NCBI RefSeq assembly: GCF_949628265.1
Contig: NC_088787.1
Span: 27,828,501 to 27,892,500, forward strand
Length of the DNA stretch: 64,000 bases
Source: Cloeon dipterum
Lineage: Eukaryota > Arthropoda > Insecta > Ephemeroptera > Baetidae
Reading direction: 5' to 3'
Position numbers and translations under genes: made by a program. This document shows, in pieces, positions 39,846 to 51,074 of this stretch. Numbering within the stretch: position 1 is the first letter of the stretch; each line of letters begins with the position of its first letter. The notes under the pieces were generated by a model. It saw nothing but the letters and a program-made list of their open reading frames with translations. It had not been told where the DNA came from and did not search any database.

Positions 39846-42302
39846 ATGAACAATCCCGACCTTTACGTTTCGATGTCCCTCGGTGAGTCGCGGACCCTTT
39901 TAGCATCAGAAATTCCTCTCGCAAAGGGCACGCTTCGATTGTGTATATTCCGAAGGCCGCTTTTGCGACTTGCAATTTCCAGCAATCCGTTAACGAATCG
40001 CCTTTTTCCACTCTGCAGACGACGTTATCAAGCACCGGAGGAAGGAAGGTGGTCGAGGAGGCCGAGGAGGTCGTGGTAGAGGTGGCCGCGGCGGCCAGCA
40101 AATGTATCGAAACCAGATGATGCCTAGAGGCGGCCGCGGCGGCGGCTTTCCTCCAAGAAGTCCTGGCCGCATTATGAAACAACGAATGCCCAACCAGGGC
40201 CCCCGGCAAAATATGCCCTTCAGGGGTGGGCGAGGAGGACCAATGCCCCCACGAGGGTTCCCACAGCCACAGGTAAACATGGTTATCACCCTGGCATCAT
40301 GCTGTGCAATCAGATGCAATAATAGCCTTGAAATGGGCATTGCCCCTTCAAGGTTCTCCCAAAGCCATCTTCTCCGGCAATTTTTGCCGCGAGTTACTAA
40401 TAAATTTTAATATTGGCAACGGAGAGCTTATCGGTATCACAATAATTACCAATAAATTGTTGCTGTAATTTTTAATATTGTTTAAAAAAATGGTGGGCAT
40501 AATAAAACTAATAGTAATATTCAGTAATATAACTAAATTTTCCTTTAAACTGTATTTTAATGCAATTTTAGTTTTTCCAGAGAGGACGTGGGGCACCCCG
40601 TGGCCAATTTGTTCCTCGCATGCCTAGGGGTCTCACAACGAATAATCCCATGAACGCTGGAGGCCGCATGAGGGCCTGGAGTACTGAAGTCCCAAATACC
40701 CATCCAATGCCGAACATGGCACCGCCAATGCGTGGTAGGGGCCGTGGAGGCCCGCGGGGTGCCATGCGAGGCAGGGGACGTGGGGCCATGCAGAACCGAC
40801 GCATGCCACAGGTAACTTTTTAGGCTAAAGAACAATTTTCAACTTTCTTAATCCTACTGTATTGTTTAAATGACTAAAATCCACTTTCGTTTTAAGTTTT
40901 GCTGTATTTTCTTGGTCTTGGATAAATGAAAAAAATTTTAGCTAAATGATTATTTCTTTCAAGTCATTTCATTGATTTCTTATCATTTGCCTGAGTGTAG
41001 AAGTGAAAAGTTTAAATGGTTATTTTTCATTAGTGCGGTTGGGTTTAAAAAATTGTCCTGTAACTCTTTTATTCTGCAGTATCAACAACAGCAATTCCAC
41101 CAGCAAAATCAATATATCGAGCCACAATACCAGCAGCCACAGTTCCAGCCACCACCACCGCAGCCTCAAATGCAACTGCGTCAGCAGCCGCAAAGGATGA
41201 GGAAACCCAATTTTACTCAGGCAGCTAAAGTGCAGATTGCTCAGGAGTTGAAGAACAGCACTAAGACTGCTAGGAACCGCGTCCGACTTGCCGCACAGGT
41301 GCTCATGCAGCGGAAACGACAGCTTGAGGAGCTGACGATGGTGAGTTGAAATTGAAAGTCCAGTGCACTCACTTAACAATTATTTTTGTGCAATTTGAAT
41401 GCTGAATGGTTAGAACTCAAGCACTATGTTATCATCAAAATATAAAAAGGAGGTGGGAGGAAAGCAAGTTCCAAAATTTTAATAATCAAATCAATTATAA
41501 TTAATTATTAAAAAATGAATTCACTATTAACACGATATTTTAAATATTGTTTTCATTTTACCTCTAAGATTAATGAAAAAATTAAGAAACTTGTTTGGAG
41601 GTGGATATTTTATATTATTTGCTTTAACGACCAGTGTTTGAAAACTTAAATTGCGCAAATAGATGAACAATAGAATCAATCATAACTCTGGTTTGTTGTT
41701 CATCTCTGCGCAATTTATTATAATTTTAAAATTCCTGTACGTACAATTTAATAGAATAAATTCCCCTCTAACAAAGACTTTTAAAAAAATTAAACGCTAA
41801 CAGGAGAAATTTGATTATTACACAAGTTTTGATGGATTCACTTAGTTTTGAGCCTACTTTTAGGTAAAATGAGCTTATTTGCTTTACTCCCAATTTGCAG
41901 CAATCTGCTGAAGCCGACCATCAGGTTAGCTTGAAACCACGTGGAGTGCGTTTGCAAGGCGCGACACAGCGTGTAACTGGTCTCCGCCGTGGTGGCGGTG
42001 TCATGAAGCGTCAAGTGGACGCCCGAACGGCCATCAAGCAAAAGATCGTGCGTGCCTCCGTGAACCGCCAACGTAACCTTCAGCGCGCTCAGGGTCAGCA
42101 GATGCAAATGCAGCACCTGCCGCCACCGCCGCAGCCACCACAGCCGATGCCAGCCAGGTCGCTTGCTGCTGCCGCCGTTCGTAGGGCGGCCGCTTACCGC
42201 CGTGGAGGCCGTGGCCGTGGAGCTATGCGCGGTGGCCGTGGAGCAATGCGCGGTGGCCCAAGGCTCACCCTGCACGAGAGGTTTAGCAACCAGTCATATT
42301 AA
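39846..42302 (+). CDS. RGG-rich mRNA export adaptor-like protein (UIF/ALYREF-type UAP56-binding motif)
   Basis: Five exons join in frame: 39846-39882, 40019-40272, 40581-40811, 41080-41340 and 41901-42302, giving about 394 residues. The intron after codon 12 splits the motif that joins to MSLDDVIKHRRKEG (residues 10-23). This matches the UAP56-binding motif of ALYREF and UIF (FYTTD1), which helps load the TREX complex on mRNA for nuclear export. Arg-Gly-rich tracts follow (about residues 24-100 and 105-170), then a Gln/Pro-rich stretch, a basic helical region, another RG-rich segment, and a C-terminal LTLHERFSNQ that resembles the UIF C-terminal helix (LNERF). There is no RRM, so it is not ALYREF itself. 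The start is the only in-frame ATG before the motif. The RG tracts suit nuclear RNA binding and arginine methylation. A divergent UIF orthologue or another UBM-bearing RG protein are the alternatives. Confidence 0.82.
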
Positions 42303-43333
42303 TTTCTTCTGCCAACGACAGTGGCGCTTGCAAGCAACAAACTTTATATCTTATGATAATAAGGAGTCAGTGTGAACGACTGTACTCACCACATTAATGA
42401 ATATTGTATTTGATAACTAGTGCATTAAATTTGTGACCACCACTGTGAGCCAGAGCCTTTATTTCTTGGAATGCAAGTTGCCTCCATACATGTTTATTTA
42501 TTACTGACAAACGCACCTGCTGCCGCCCTTGAAAGTGTACCTGGAGATTTCAATGTCATGCACAGGGCCCGCAATTAACTCTGAACTCGGTACTCAATCG
42601 ATGATTTTAAACAATGTATAAGGTTCTGGTTCTTCCAGATATATGCAGGAGGATGTGACCAAGAAAATACAAAAAACGTTGCTTGTCTTTTGTACTGGTT
42701 TTGATTGCAATTAAAGTGAGGTCCGTTTTCACTAACCCAATATTTTAATTTTGTACATAAACAAAATTTTATGTTCAACCTGCCATTTAGGATTGATCGA
42801 CATTTAGAAATTAAACGAGATGATTTGAATAAAGTATGATGTGCACCTTACCTAAATGCTTTGTTTCAATATTAAAATAACCAACTTTGGTGATTTAAGC
42901 TATTGTGTTGTTCAAACGATAAAAGATATGGAAATTTTCAATTATTAGTTATGCTCAACAAGTTTTGCATTTACAAAAATATCGCAGATAAAAGTCTTAA
43001 GTTTGTTATTGTGTTCTCATACTAAAATTATGAAAATTTTTATTGTTTTATATGTTTGTATTATCATGTGGCAACTCGTAAGTGTTTTGTAATTCGGTTG
43101 TGCAATATTTGAATATTGCCTCGGCGTATTTAAAAGAAGGCACTGATTTTGATTTGACAACGATTGATTTTGAAACATTGCATTATCTTTGCAAACTTGT
43201 GCTGCTTGCCAGACAGCTTACAATCAGTGCAAGCGTACGTAGTGCAAGCAGACGATTTCAATGTCTTGTGATTCGTTGTGAAAAGAAGACCGACGAAGGC
43301 AGCACTGTCGCACAGCAGCTGTACAGAACAAAA
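42303..43333. other. 3' UTR of the export-adaptor gene and SUCLA2 upstream region
   Basis: AT-rich sequence holding candidate poly(A) signals at 42424 (ATTAAA) and 42828 (AATAAA) for the gene on the left, then the SUCLA2 5' region. The frame upstream of the SUCLA2 start is open back to 43082, but no ATG precedes 43334 in that frame. Confidence 0.55.
42424..42429 (+). terminator. Candidate poly(A) signal ATTAAA
   Basis: This ATTAAA lies about 120 bases after the export-adaptor stop codon and is followed by T/G-rich sequence. A canonical AATAAA at 42828 is an alternative, more distal site. Confidence 0.4.
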
Positions 43334-46179
43334 ATGGCGAGCATCCTTCACAGAAGTCTCTCGGTTGTCGAAACTTTATCGCGGAGAGGCGGCGCCAAGG
43401 TAAATCCCAGCAAATTTTTGACAGAAAATTCGAAAAGCTGGCATTTAAAACTACTGCCTGTAAAATTTTTGCACCAAAGTATCACTTTTTCATGGTAGAA
43501 AAGATCGTAAAACAGCGGGAAAACTAATTCGTTCGCCCTGCAAATGCTACACAATCATACACATAGAGGTCATCTCTTTCAAAAATAGAAGCTTTTTTTA
43601 ATTGAATGGACCTTTGTCCTTCTCTGTTGAAAGGACAAAGTCCTAAATCAGGGCTTATGTAACGCTGAATTAGTAGCACGTTTGTTTTCACGCCGATTTT
43701 ATCAGAGAAATCACTTAGATTTCGTCGCGCGGTGCTTGAACTGTTTCAAAGGTCATATTGGCCGACTGCCTAATTGGAACTAATTTAAATGATTGACAAA
43801 GCAGTTAGCTGTTTTATGTTGCTCACAATTGAAACATGAAATTGTGCCTATTTAAAGACACGTTAAAGTGCTGCGACTGATTAAAAACACAGTTTTATAA
43901 AAAAATTTGTTTTGTGTTTTGTGCACCTTATGTAAAATGTGTTCACATAACATATTTGCGGAAGATTTTAAGTTTATTTCATGTTCTAAAACATATTCCA
44001 GCTCCTAGGAGCAGCAAGTCCGACTCTTCATGCTCAACAACAGCGTAATATAAATGTGCACGAACATGTCTCATATTCGCTGCTGCGGGAATCAGGAATT
44101 CCTGTGCCAGAGTTTGGACTGGCAAAGTCGTCGAAAGAGGCAGGAGATATCGCGAGAAAGATCAACGCTAAGGATCTGGTTCTGAAGGCTCAGGTTTTAG
44201 CAGGCGGCCGAGGAAAAGGCAGTTTTAAGAATGGTCTTAAGGGCGGAGTCCGGCTTGTTTACTCGTTAGTCAATGAAGCCATTTAAATTAAAACCACGTT
44301 CAATTGAGTTGCATTACAGGCCAGAAGAAGCTGAGGAAATAGCAGAAAAAATGATCGGCCAGCACTTGGTGACCAAACAGACTGGCGAGAAGGGCAGGAT
44401 TTGCAACTCTGTAATGGTTGCCGAGAGAAAGTTCCCCCGAAAAGAGTATTATTTCGCCATCATGATGGAGAGAGCATTTGCAGTAAATTAATTTGATAAA
44501 AATTAAAACCTACTTTAAAACGTCACCTGCATCAGGGCCCAGTTTTGATCGCCTCCGCCCAGGGTGGTGTGAACATTGAGGAGGTGGCAGCGGAGAACCC
44601 TGACGCAATCATCAAGGAGCCCATCGACATAACCAAGGGCATGACAAGGGAACAGGCTGCTGGAGTTGCTGCCCAAGTTGGGCTTGCAGAAAAGAAAGAG
44701 GAGACTGCTGAGATTCTTCTCAAAATGTACGATTTATTCTTGAAAAAAGACGCTTCCCTCATTGAAGTCAATCCATACGCTGAAGATGCCAATGGAAAAT
44801 GTAAAAAAAAAAATATTGTTTTTCAAAGTGCCTGGTTATAATTTATACGTGATTCCAGTCTTTTGCCTTGACGCTAAAATGAGGTTTGACGATAACGCAG
44901 AGTTCAGACAAAAGGAAATTTTCGCTCTTAGAGATTGGACCCAAGAAGATGAGAAAGAGGTGGAGGCTGCGCGCTCAAACCTCAACTACATCGCGCTTGA
45001 TGGTAGGCAAAAAGCTTTTAAAAACCTCCATAATTCTTGTGTTTTCATCCCGAAGTTACTGATAGTAATTGTTAATGTACCTATTATTGTGATTCTTCGC
45101 TTACTATCATTCTTACTCGACTTCATAAAATATTGTATAGACCTTAATAATTAAAAATGAAATCACTTCATCAGGTGATATTGGTTGCCTCGTTAACGGA
45201 GCTGGTCTTGCCATGGCCACCATGGACATCATCAAACTGCATGGTGGAGAGCCAGCCAACTTCTTGGACGTTGGCGGTGGCGCGACGGCTCAGCAGGTCA
45301 AAGAAGCCTTCCAAATCATCACCGCTGACCCCAAGGTTCAATTCATCAACCTTTCCTTAAATGCATTCTGACAAAGCCTGTTCCACAGGTGCATGCCATT
45401 CTGGTAAACATTTTTGGCGGTATCATGAGGTGTGACATCATTGCCAAGGGCATTGTGGCGGCCGCAAAAGAGCTGGAACTCAAAATTCCCATCGTTTGCA
45501 GATTGCAGGTATTAATTGGCATCAAACGCAACAAATTACTGCTGCCTCACAAGCATGTTTTGTCTCATGATTTAAAATTATGAGTTTGGTAAAAATAGTT
45601 AAAAATGCACTTTTATTCAAGTTTAGTATTGATATCTTGTTCAATCTTATCTTTAATTTGTTTTTCTATTAGCTAATACACTAGTGTTCTTATCCTTAAA
45701 AAATTTTAAAGGGTCCATTTTCAGCATTAAAAAATTGCACTGTTTAATTGCGCTATAGAATATAAGCAAACAATGATTGTATCTTAACAATATATTTGGC
45801 TTTAATGCTGGCCACATCCAGTATTATTTCTGAAGTATTTAATTAATATCCTTTTTCAGTGGCAATTAGCCTCCCAAGAACAAAATGTTTCATTAACTGA
45901 GTTTGCGGTTTGAATTGATAACTAGTAGGCAAAACAAATTGTGAATGATGTAATTTTTAGCTCATTTAGATTTTCCAACTCATTTTAATTTCTTGTTGCC
46001 TTGAAAATTTTCAGGGCACAAATGTCGATGATGCCAAAGTATTGATCGCCTCATCAGGCTTCAAGATTCTGGCGTGCGATAACTTGGACGAAGCTGCTAG
46101 ACTCGTTGTTAAACTGTCCAACATCGTGAGGATGGCGCGAGACGCGAAACTCGACGTAAACTTTGAAATCCCAATTTAA
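43334..46179 (+). CDS. SUCLA2: Succinate-CoA ligase (ADP-forming) beta subunit, mitochondrial
   Basis: Eight exons join in frame: 43334-43399, 44002-44264, 44320-44482, 44536-44800, 44859-45002, 45175-45335, 45389-45508 and 46015-46179, giving about 448 residues, the usual size. It makes ATP, succinate and CoA from succinyl-CoA in the TCA cycle as a heterodimer with the alpha subunit. The N-terminus ([20 protein letters not shown]) is basic, hydroxylated and free of acidic residues apart from one Glu, as in a mitochondrial presequence. The ATP-grasp domain includes [12 protein letters not shown] and 'TGEKGRICN', the latter typical of the ATP-specific SUCLA2 form. The C-terminal ligase domain has [25 protein letters not shown] and [12 protein letters not shown]. 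Every junction keeps phase and all intron ends are GT-AG. Its 3' end faces the GCP3-like gene. Identification is very secure. Confidence 0.97.
43608..43643. repeat. Hairpin-forming inverted repeat in SUCLA2 intron 1
   Basis: GGACCTTTGTCCTT and AAGGACAAAGTCC are complementary apart from one bulged base, with a loop of about nine bases. It lies within the first SUCLA2 intron (43400-44001). It is shorter than a typical microRNA precursor stem. Confidence 0.75.
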
Positions 46180-46945
46180 AGTATGTATCTTTACTCGCAA
46201 ACAGAAATAACAAGAGTTGCTACTTTTTGGCGCTGTCTGAAGGGCTCGTGTTGTTAATGTTGCATGTTTGACTACTGTTCCTTTCTGTTGAGTTTTGTCT
46301 ACACTCACGCCCTCTGGCCATATGTTATTATCATCCATTGGGCTCCACTTCCCCCTTTCCCGAGAGAGCTCACTGAGTGAGAGCTGATTTTGATTTCTGA
46401 TCAAATGAGAAGAGTTTAGGTAGGTCAGGCATTCTCCTAACTGGTATCTCATAAATCTACATACCAGCTTTTGTTAAATTTGGCCTAAAATTTGACTCTT
46501 TCCAAAGACAACATGACACGATTTTTTTGTTTAATCCAGTAGCTCACTTGGTAAATGTAATTAATTCTCCTCATCAAACTTTAATGTGAGTTGAGTAGTA
46601 TTCAAACGTCCATATTTATAGCTTTGACTTGTGAAACTGGAAGCAGTTTGCTTGTGTTCTCATTTCAATCTCTTGCAAATTTACTTTGCCTTAATTTGCA
46701 CAGTATAGTGACTTGTTTAATTGAGTAGCCTTACCGCACCACATTGTCTATGAAGACACAAATTGTTAATAAATGTTCACACAAAACACGTCTAAATATT
46801 TATAGCACACTGATTAACTATAACCCAAAAATAGTTATCGCTATTTGTGTGTTCATTTGGGTTGAAATTTGTTAAAAAAAAATACGATGATAAAATAAAC
46901 GAATTTGTTACTTAAAACATGAAACAAAGCTCTCCTTGCAAACTC
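46180..46945. other. Convergent 3' interval between SUCLA2 and the GCP3-like gene
   Basis: Non-coding, AT-rich sequence between two stop codons that face each other. Candidate SUCLA2 poly(A) signals are AATAAA at 46768-46773 and at 46894-46899, the latter within 50 bases of the opposite stop codon. No coding sequence is seen. Confidence 0.6.
46768..46773 (+). terminator. Candidate SUCLA2 poly(A) signal AATAAA
   Basis: A canonical AATAAA about 590 bases after the SUCLA2 stop codon, followed by TG-rich sequence. A second AATAAA at 46894 is possible and would bring the transcript end almost to the opposite gene's stop. Confidence 0.45.
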
Positions 46946-49806
46946 TCAGACTCTGTAAAAATTGTTCAAGTTTATGAACTCATAGAGATTCTGCATGTCC
47001 TCTTCAGGCCTCTGCTTGACCACAATCAGAAAGTTCATCACGAGCATCTAGACTCCTTAACATCAGGGACATGGTTTCTTACAAAATATTCTGAACACTC
47101 ACATAAAAATCAGATCGCAAATGCTCAAGTCTTTTGGGTACGCTTGACGGCGAAAAAATATTTTTGCTTGGTGTGGTTGTCCCGTAATTGTAGCATGAAA
47201 CGTCATCCCTCGTGTGTTTCTGTGCTGGGAGTGGTAACTTGAAGGCAAGCATGAAGGATTGGAACAGGTCGTTGAGCTCGATGGTCAAGTCTAGCATCTC
47301 GTGCATCTGGGATTGGAACTTTTATATCCCCTATCGACTTTTTACTGCAAATTTCTTACCTGCTCTGAAAACAAGCAGACCTCAATGCTCGTGAGATACT
47401 TTTGGTGCAGGTCACGCACGGCCTCGATCGAAGCGATGCTTTTGATTTCCTCGCAAAAGTGGTGCCAATTCACTTGCAGGCGCACTTGCAAGATGCTGTT
47501 GAGCACCTGCTGGATCAGCACGTGCATTTCCTTGGCCATCAAATGCATGTGATTCAGCACGCCCCTTTCTCCGCCTAAAATTTTTTGTCCATTTTGCTCA
47601 AAATTAAATTTTCTCTGTAGCTGAACCTGTCAGTTGGTGCAGCTTCCTGTAGGTGGTCTTGATGCTCTTGAGGATGTCACACAGCATCCATTCCATCCTT
47701 CGCAGCTGGAGGATTTCCCTGAAGCAGAAATAGTACTTTTCCAACACCTCGTTAGTCACCACCTGTTGATTTCACTTAATTTATTTCATTTGTACAAAAC
47801 ATTGTACAAGCATTAAACTTGTTAATTGACACAAAATTCCCAATTTTATTTTATATTTTCTTTGTATTTCATGGAGTATACCAAAGCGACTGGATTGGCC
47901 TCTTCCAGTTCGTATGTTATGCTGAAGGAGTCCCAGCCTAGGTTGTGTTCAGGCTGAGGATTTAAATGGATCTTGAACCTTTTCTCCAAATACACATCCT
48001 CTTGCTCTGGGCTTGTGGAGTCGTTGATGGCTAATCGTAGCTTCTCCCTCAAAGTGTACTCACTGACGAGTGGAGCAGCAGCACTCAGCATATCACTGGA
48101 ATTATTTCGTCAGTGATTTCCTTTTCTCTTGAGAGGATGTTAGCATTACAAAGTTTTCATGATTAACTGAGCTGCAAAGCCACTTTGTCGGAGCAAAAAA
48201 AAGCCCGTGAGAATGTCCAGATGGACATATAGTTTTCCATGTCTCAGCAAGGCGTCAGCAAGTTTTTGTGAAACCCTTCTCTCCATTTCAATCAGGAAGG
48301 TGTGCATTGCGCCATCCGTTTCCCACGCATTCACGCCGTGATCAGCATCTGGAAGAGGAAATATCTAGCGTTGATTTGTTGCATTAATCTATATTTTTAA
48401 TACCTGTAATCACTTTCTCGATAATTTTGTCCAGCTTGAGATGCAGTTCCTCCAGTGGCTGTTTTTCTTCCAGAATTTTCTTCAGCAATGCATAATTTTG
48501 TCCAGCCTTCATGATTCTATTTATTTGTGCTTTAGACAAATTATTAGGACACATCAGAGTTCTGAAAATTAAGATTTTAGACAGGGTTATCAGCTTGATG
48601 CAATTTATTTAAAGGTGCATAAAACAGCCAGCCGCGCTGCGCCAGCCGCCGTGACTTTGGCTAAAAATAAAAGTTGCACCAGCCCCACTAGCCGCTGATC
48701 AAAATCCGAAAAAATCAAAGTGGATGAGAATAATTGGCTTACGGGCTGTTAAACACTATCGCAAACTTTATCACTTTTAAAAGTTTATATGTCAGCCGCA
48801 GGTTAAATGTTCAGCGGCCCCTTTATTTAAATTACTCGGCTAAGACCTCTAATTTTAATACCTCAGCTGGTAGAAATCTGGCTTGAGGATCATGGTCTCA
48901 GGTTGCGTATCAGAGATTGCAATAAAAAACTCGTCAAATGGGTCGGTAGGCCTGGCACACAAAAGCCACTCTTTCAGAAGTCTATAAAAGACCTCAGAAA
49001 CCTTAGATTTTATTAATTATCCAAGCTGATTTTCAGAGTGAGATTTTTCTTATACTCTCAAGAAAATAGGAGAAGCGCTCCTCAACGCGTTCGGATTTCC
49101 ACTGAATGTGAGCATCAGGTTGTGCAGGGTTGACATCACGTTGCAGCCAAGTTGAAATTTGCACGCTTCAGTGATAGTAACCAGCCAAGATAGATGATTT
49201 TTGGCTCCTAGGGTTTTCACCCTGAGCTGCAGCAGGGTTATCTTTTGGCTTGCGAGTAAGCATTCAAGGTGGGCTAGCAGACCAAGGAAACTGGTCAGCT
49301 GCTGTCGAAGAGCTGAAGCTAAGGCACTAAAGAACAGGGACTCTCCGTGCAAGCTATGCAGCTCTACAAATGAATTTACTTTTTGGTACAATGTCCCCAA
49401 AACCGCCATATGCAGAACTTGCTGTTGCAAAGTTTGGCCTCCATGCTAAAATTTATTTTTCTTAAAACATATCTTTTGAATAAAATCTAAATTTAACCTC
49501 TGTGCTCATTTTAAATCTCAGATGGTCTTTGACCTGCTCATTTCTGCCCAAAATGTTGCCACAAATTCCTTGAAATGCGTAAAGCAGCTCTCTTACAGCT
49601 TCCTGCTCGCTGTGCGACTTCTGTCGTTCATCTCCTGCTGTAGCATCAAATGAGTTTTCAACTTTATAGCAGTTGTAAATATATCAGCCACAACAGAAAT
49701 ACACGTATTGTTGTTTAAACTATAGGAATGAATACTTTAGTGGCAACCTACTTGCTTGACCCTCGGCACAGGTTTCTAATAAAGTTAGATTTCCAGAAAT
49801 CTCCAT
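46946..49806 (-). CDS. Divergent tandem paralogue of gamma-tubulin complex component 3 (GCP3-like)
   Basis: Eleven exons join in frame: 49806-49752, 49637-49498, 49445-49056, 48992-48862, 48561-48404, 48348-48150, 48095-47882, 47762-47627, 47574-47360, 47306-47103 and 47047-46946, about 647 residues. Homology to GCP3 runs through the whole length: AVRELLYAFQG in exon 2, a 'DPFDEFFIA' segment, GWDSFSITYEL, RRMEWMLCDI and the final helical segment. GCP3 proteins pair with GCP2 and bind gamma-tubulin through GRIP1 and GRIP2 domains to template microtubules. All comparable intron positions and phases match the upstream GCP3 gene, except one intron missing inside exon 3, so the copy arose by DNA duplication. 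It is much diverged, shorter, and lacks exons equivalent to the first three of GCP3. The conserved LDFN.YY motif near the C-terminus reads 'INLNNFY' and the basic tail is gone. The start is uncertain; other exons may lie at 49840-50130. No stop or frameshift breaks it. Confidence 0.85.
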
Positions 49807-50582
49807 CTCGATTTCAAGGCGGCACTTGTTCAAGTTTTCCAATTTTCTTCGAGTTTGCTAGTTCAGCTACATCATCATGATCAGTCACCGCTGAATTTGG
49901 TTGGTTGATAATTTCAGCATTCTGAAATGGAATTGCAGTGCATGAAATTGCAATAGAGCGCTGTTAATAATACCAACAATCTGTTTACGTCGTTCAGTTA
50001 ACTCAAGATATTCTGGATGGGGACCAAGATAACTGGAAGGCAAAGGTAGCACTAATGCGGCTGGAAAATTTACCTCAGCTTCTTGGAATTTCCTTAAGTA
50101 ACAAATATTTACCAATTCTCCTATTTCCATCCACGTAAGAACGTGATAAGAATCAGTCCCTGATATTTAAAAAAAACTTGGTCATCCCTATTTACAAATC
50201 TGAACAACCAAATGTTTAATTCATTGTTGTTTGTTTGTTGTCAAACTGGTCAGACTGAGGCAAACAAGTGCATTTTTTCCAATGATTTTCTAAACAGTTA
50301 TAGATGTATATTATGTTATCATAAAATTAATCCTGCAGCTAGGAGAAAAGCACTTTATACGACAGTCACTTGGCGACTAATTCTAACAGAATACAAGGAC
50401 CTTTAAACAGAATTGATATTCGACTTTAGGATTAACAATTTAAGAGAATTGACTTGAAGAACAATTTACATTAGAAAAGAATTTACCCGATTGAGCCAGG
50501 TCCTTCACAATTAAACGCTCGGAACTCTTAAGATGCAACTTTTTGGCTCGTGTGTCCGGCGAAAACTAATTTAAATTCAAAA

Positions 50583-50601
50583 TCTCTCTCTCTCTCTCTC
50601 T
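50583..50601. repeat. (TC)n microsatellite
   Basis: A TC dinucleotide run of about 19 bp between the two GCP3-type genes, roughly 0.8 kb upstream of the GCP3-like start chosen here. Confidence 0.85.
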
Positions 50602-50788
50602 GTTGCATTAACGAATTTCTAACAATCATTAATAACAATACCCTAGACTAAAAATGAAAAAGGAGTGGGAGCTCGGCTCCGCAACCACTACAGCACTATT
50701 CAAAATTGTATTTTAGTTTGCTAAGCAAAATCCACATAGGATATGAACTTTTATGATTAAAACAATTATCTGCTAAGTAACAGTGTAA

Positions 50789-50794
50789 TTTATT
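50789..50794 (-). terminator. Candidate GCP3 poly(A) signal AATAAA (minus strand)
   Basis: TTTATT on the plus strand, read as AATAAA on the minus strand, about 280 bases past the GCP3 stop codon. Other AT-rich variants nearby could serve instead. Confidence 0.35.
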
Positions 50795-51074
50795 CTTGTA
50801 TTTTTCTAGTTAGAGTATTATTTAATATTTTAGTTTTTCATTTTTGTGCATATTGGAAGAAGTACTCATGGAAGAATGTTAACAGGAAGTTTCATTTACC
50901 AATATTTGCAAAATTTGCGCGAAAATATTTTCAAGATAAATAATATCACATTTCCTAGCATCTTAAAAATTTTGAGATTCACTATTTAAATTTAGAATGC
51001 CTGTCAGCAAGTTATCCGACACAGCAGAGACTCAAAATCTTGGATCTTCTTCTTTTGACTGCTCTTTGAATTGG

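Larger units (their letters stand above)
49807..51074. other. Interval between the two GCP3-type genes
   Basis: AT-rich sequence with a (TC)n run at 50583-50601. A minus-strand open frame at 49885-50130, starting MEIGELVNICYLRKF, could hold 5' exon sequence of the GCP3-like gene, but I could not join it in phase by a credible intron. The distal part is the 3' UTR of GCP3, with an AATAAA on the minus strand at 50794-50789. Confidence 0.5.

Noticed and set aside
39823..41379. Minus-strand frames rich in Pro, Leu and Ser opposite the export-adaptor gene
   Set aside because: These are reverse complements of the Gly/Arg- and Gln-rich coding tracts.
43082..43333. In-frame extension upstream of the SUCLA2 start
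   Set aside because: The frame is open but has no ATG, and the chosen start already gives a good mitochondrial presequence.
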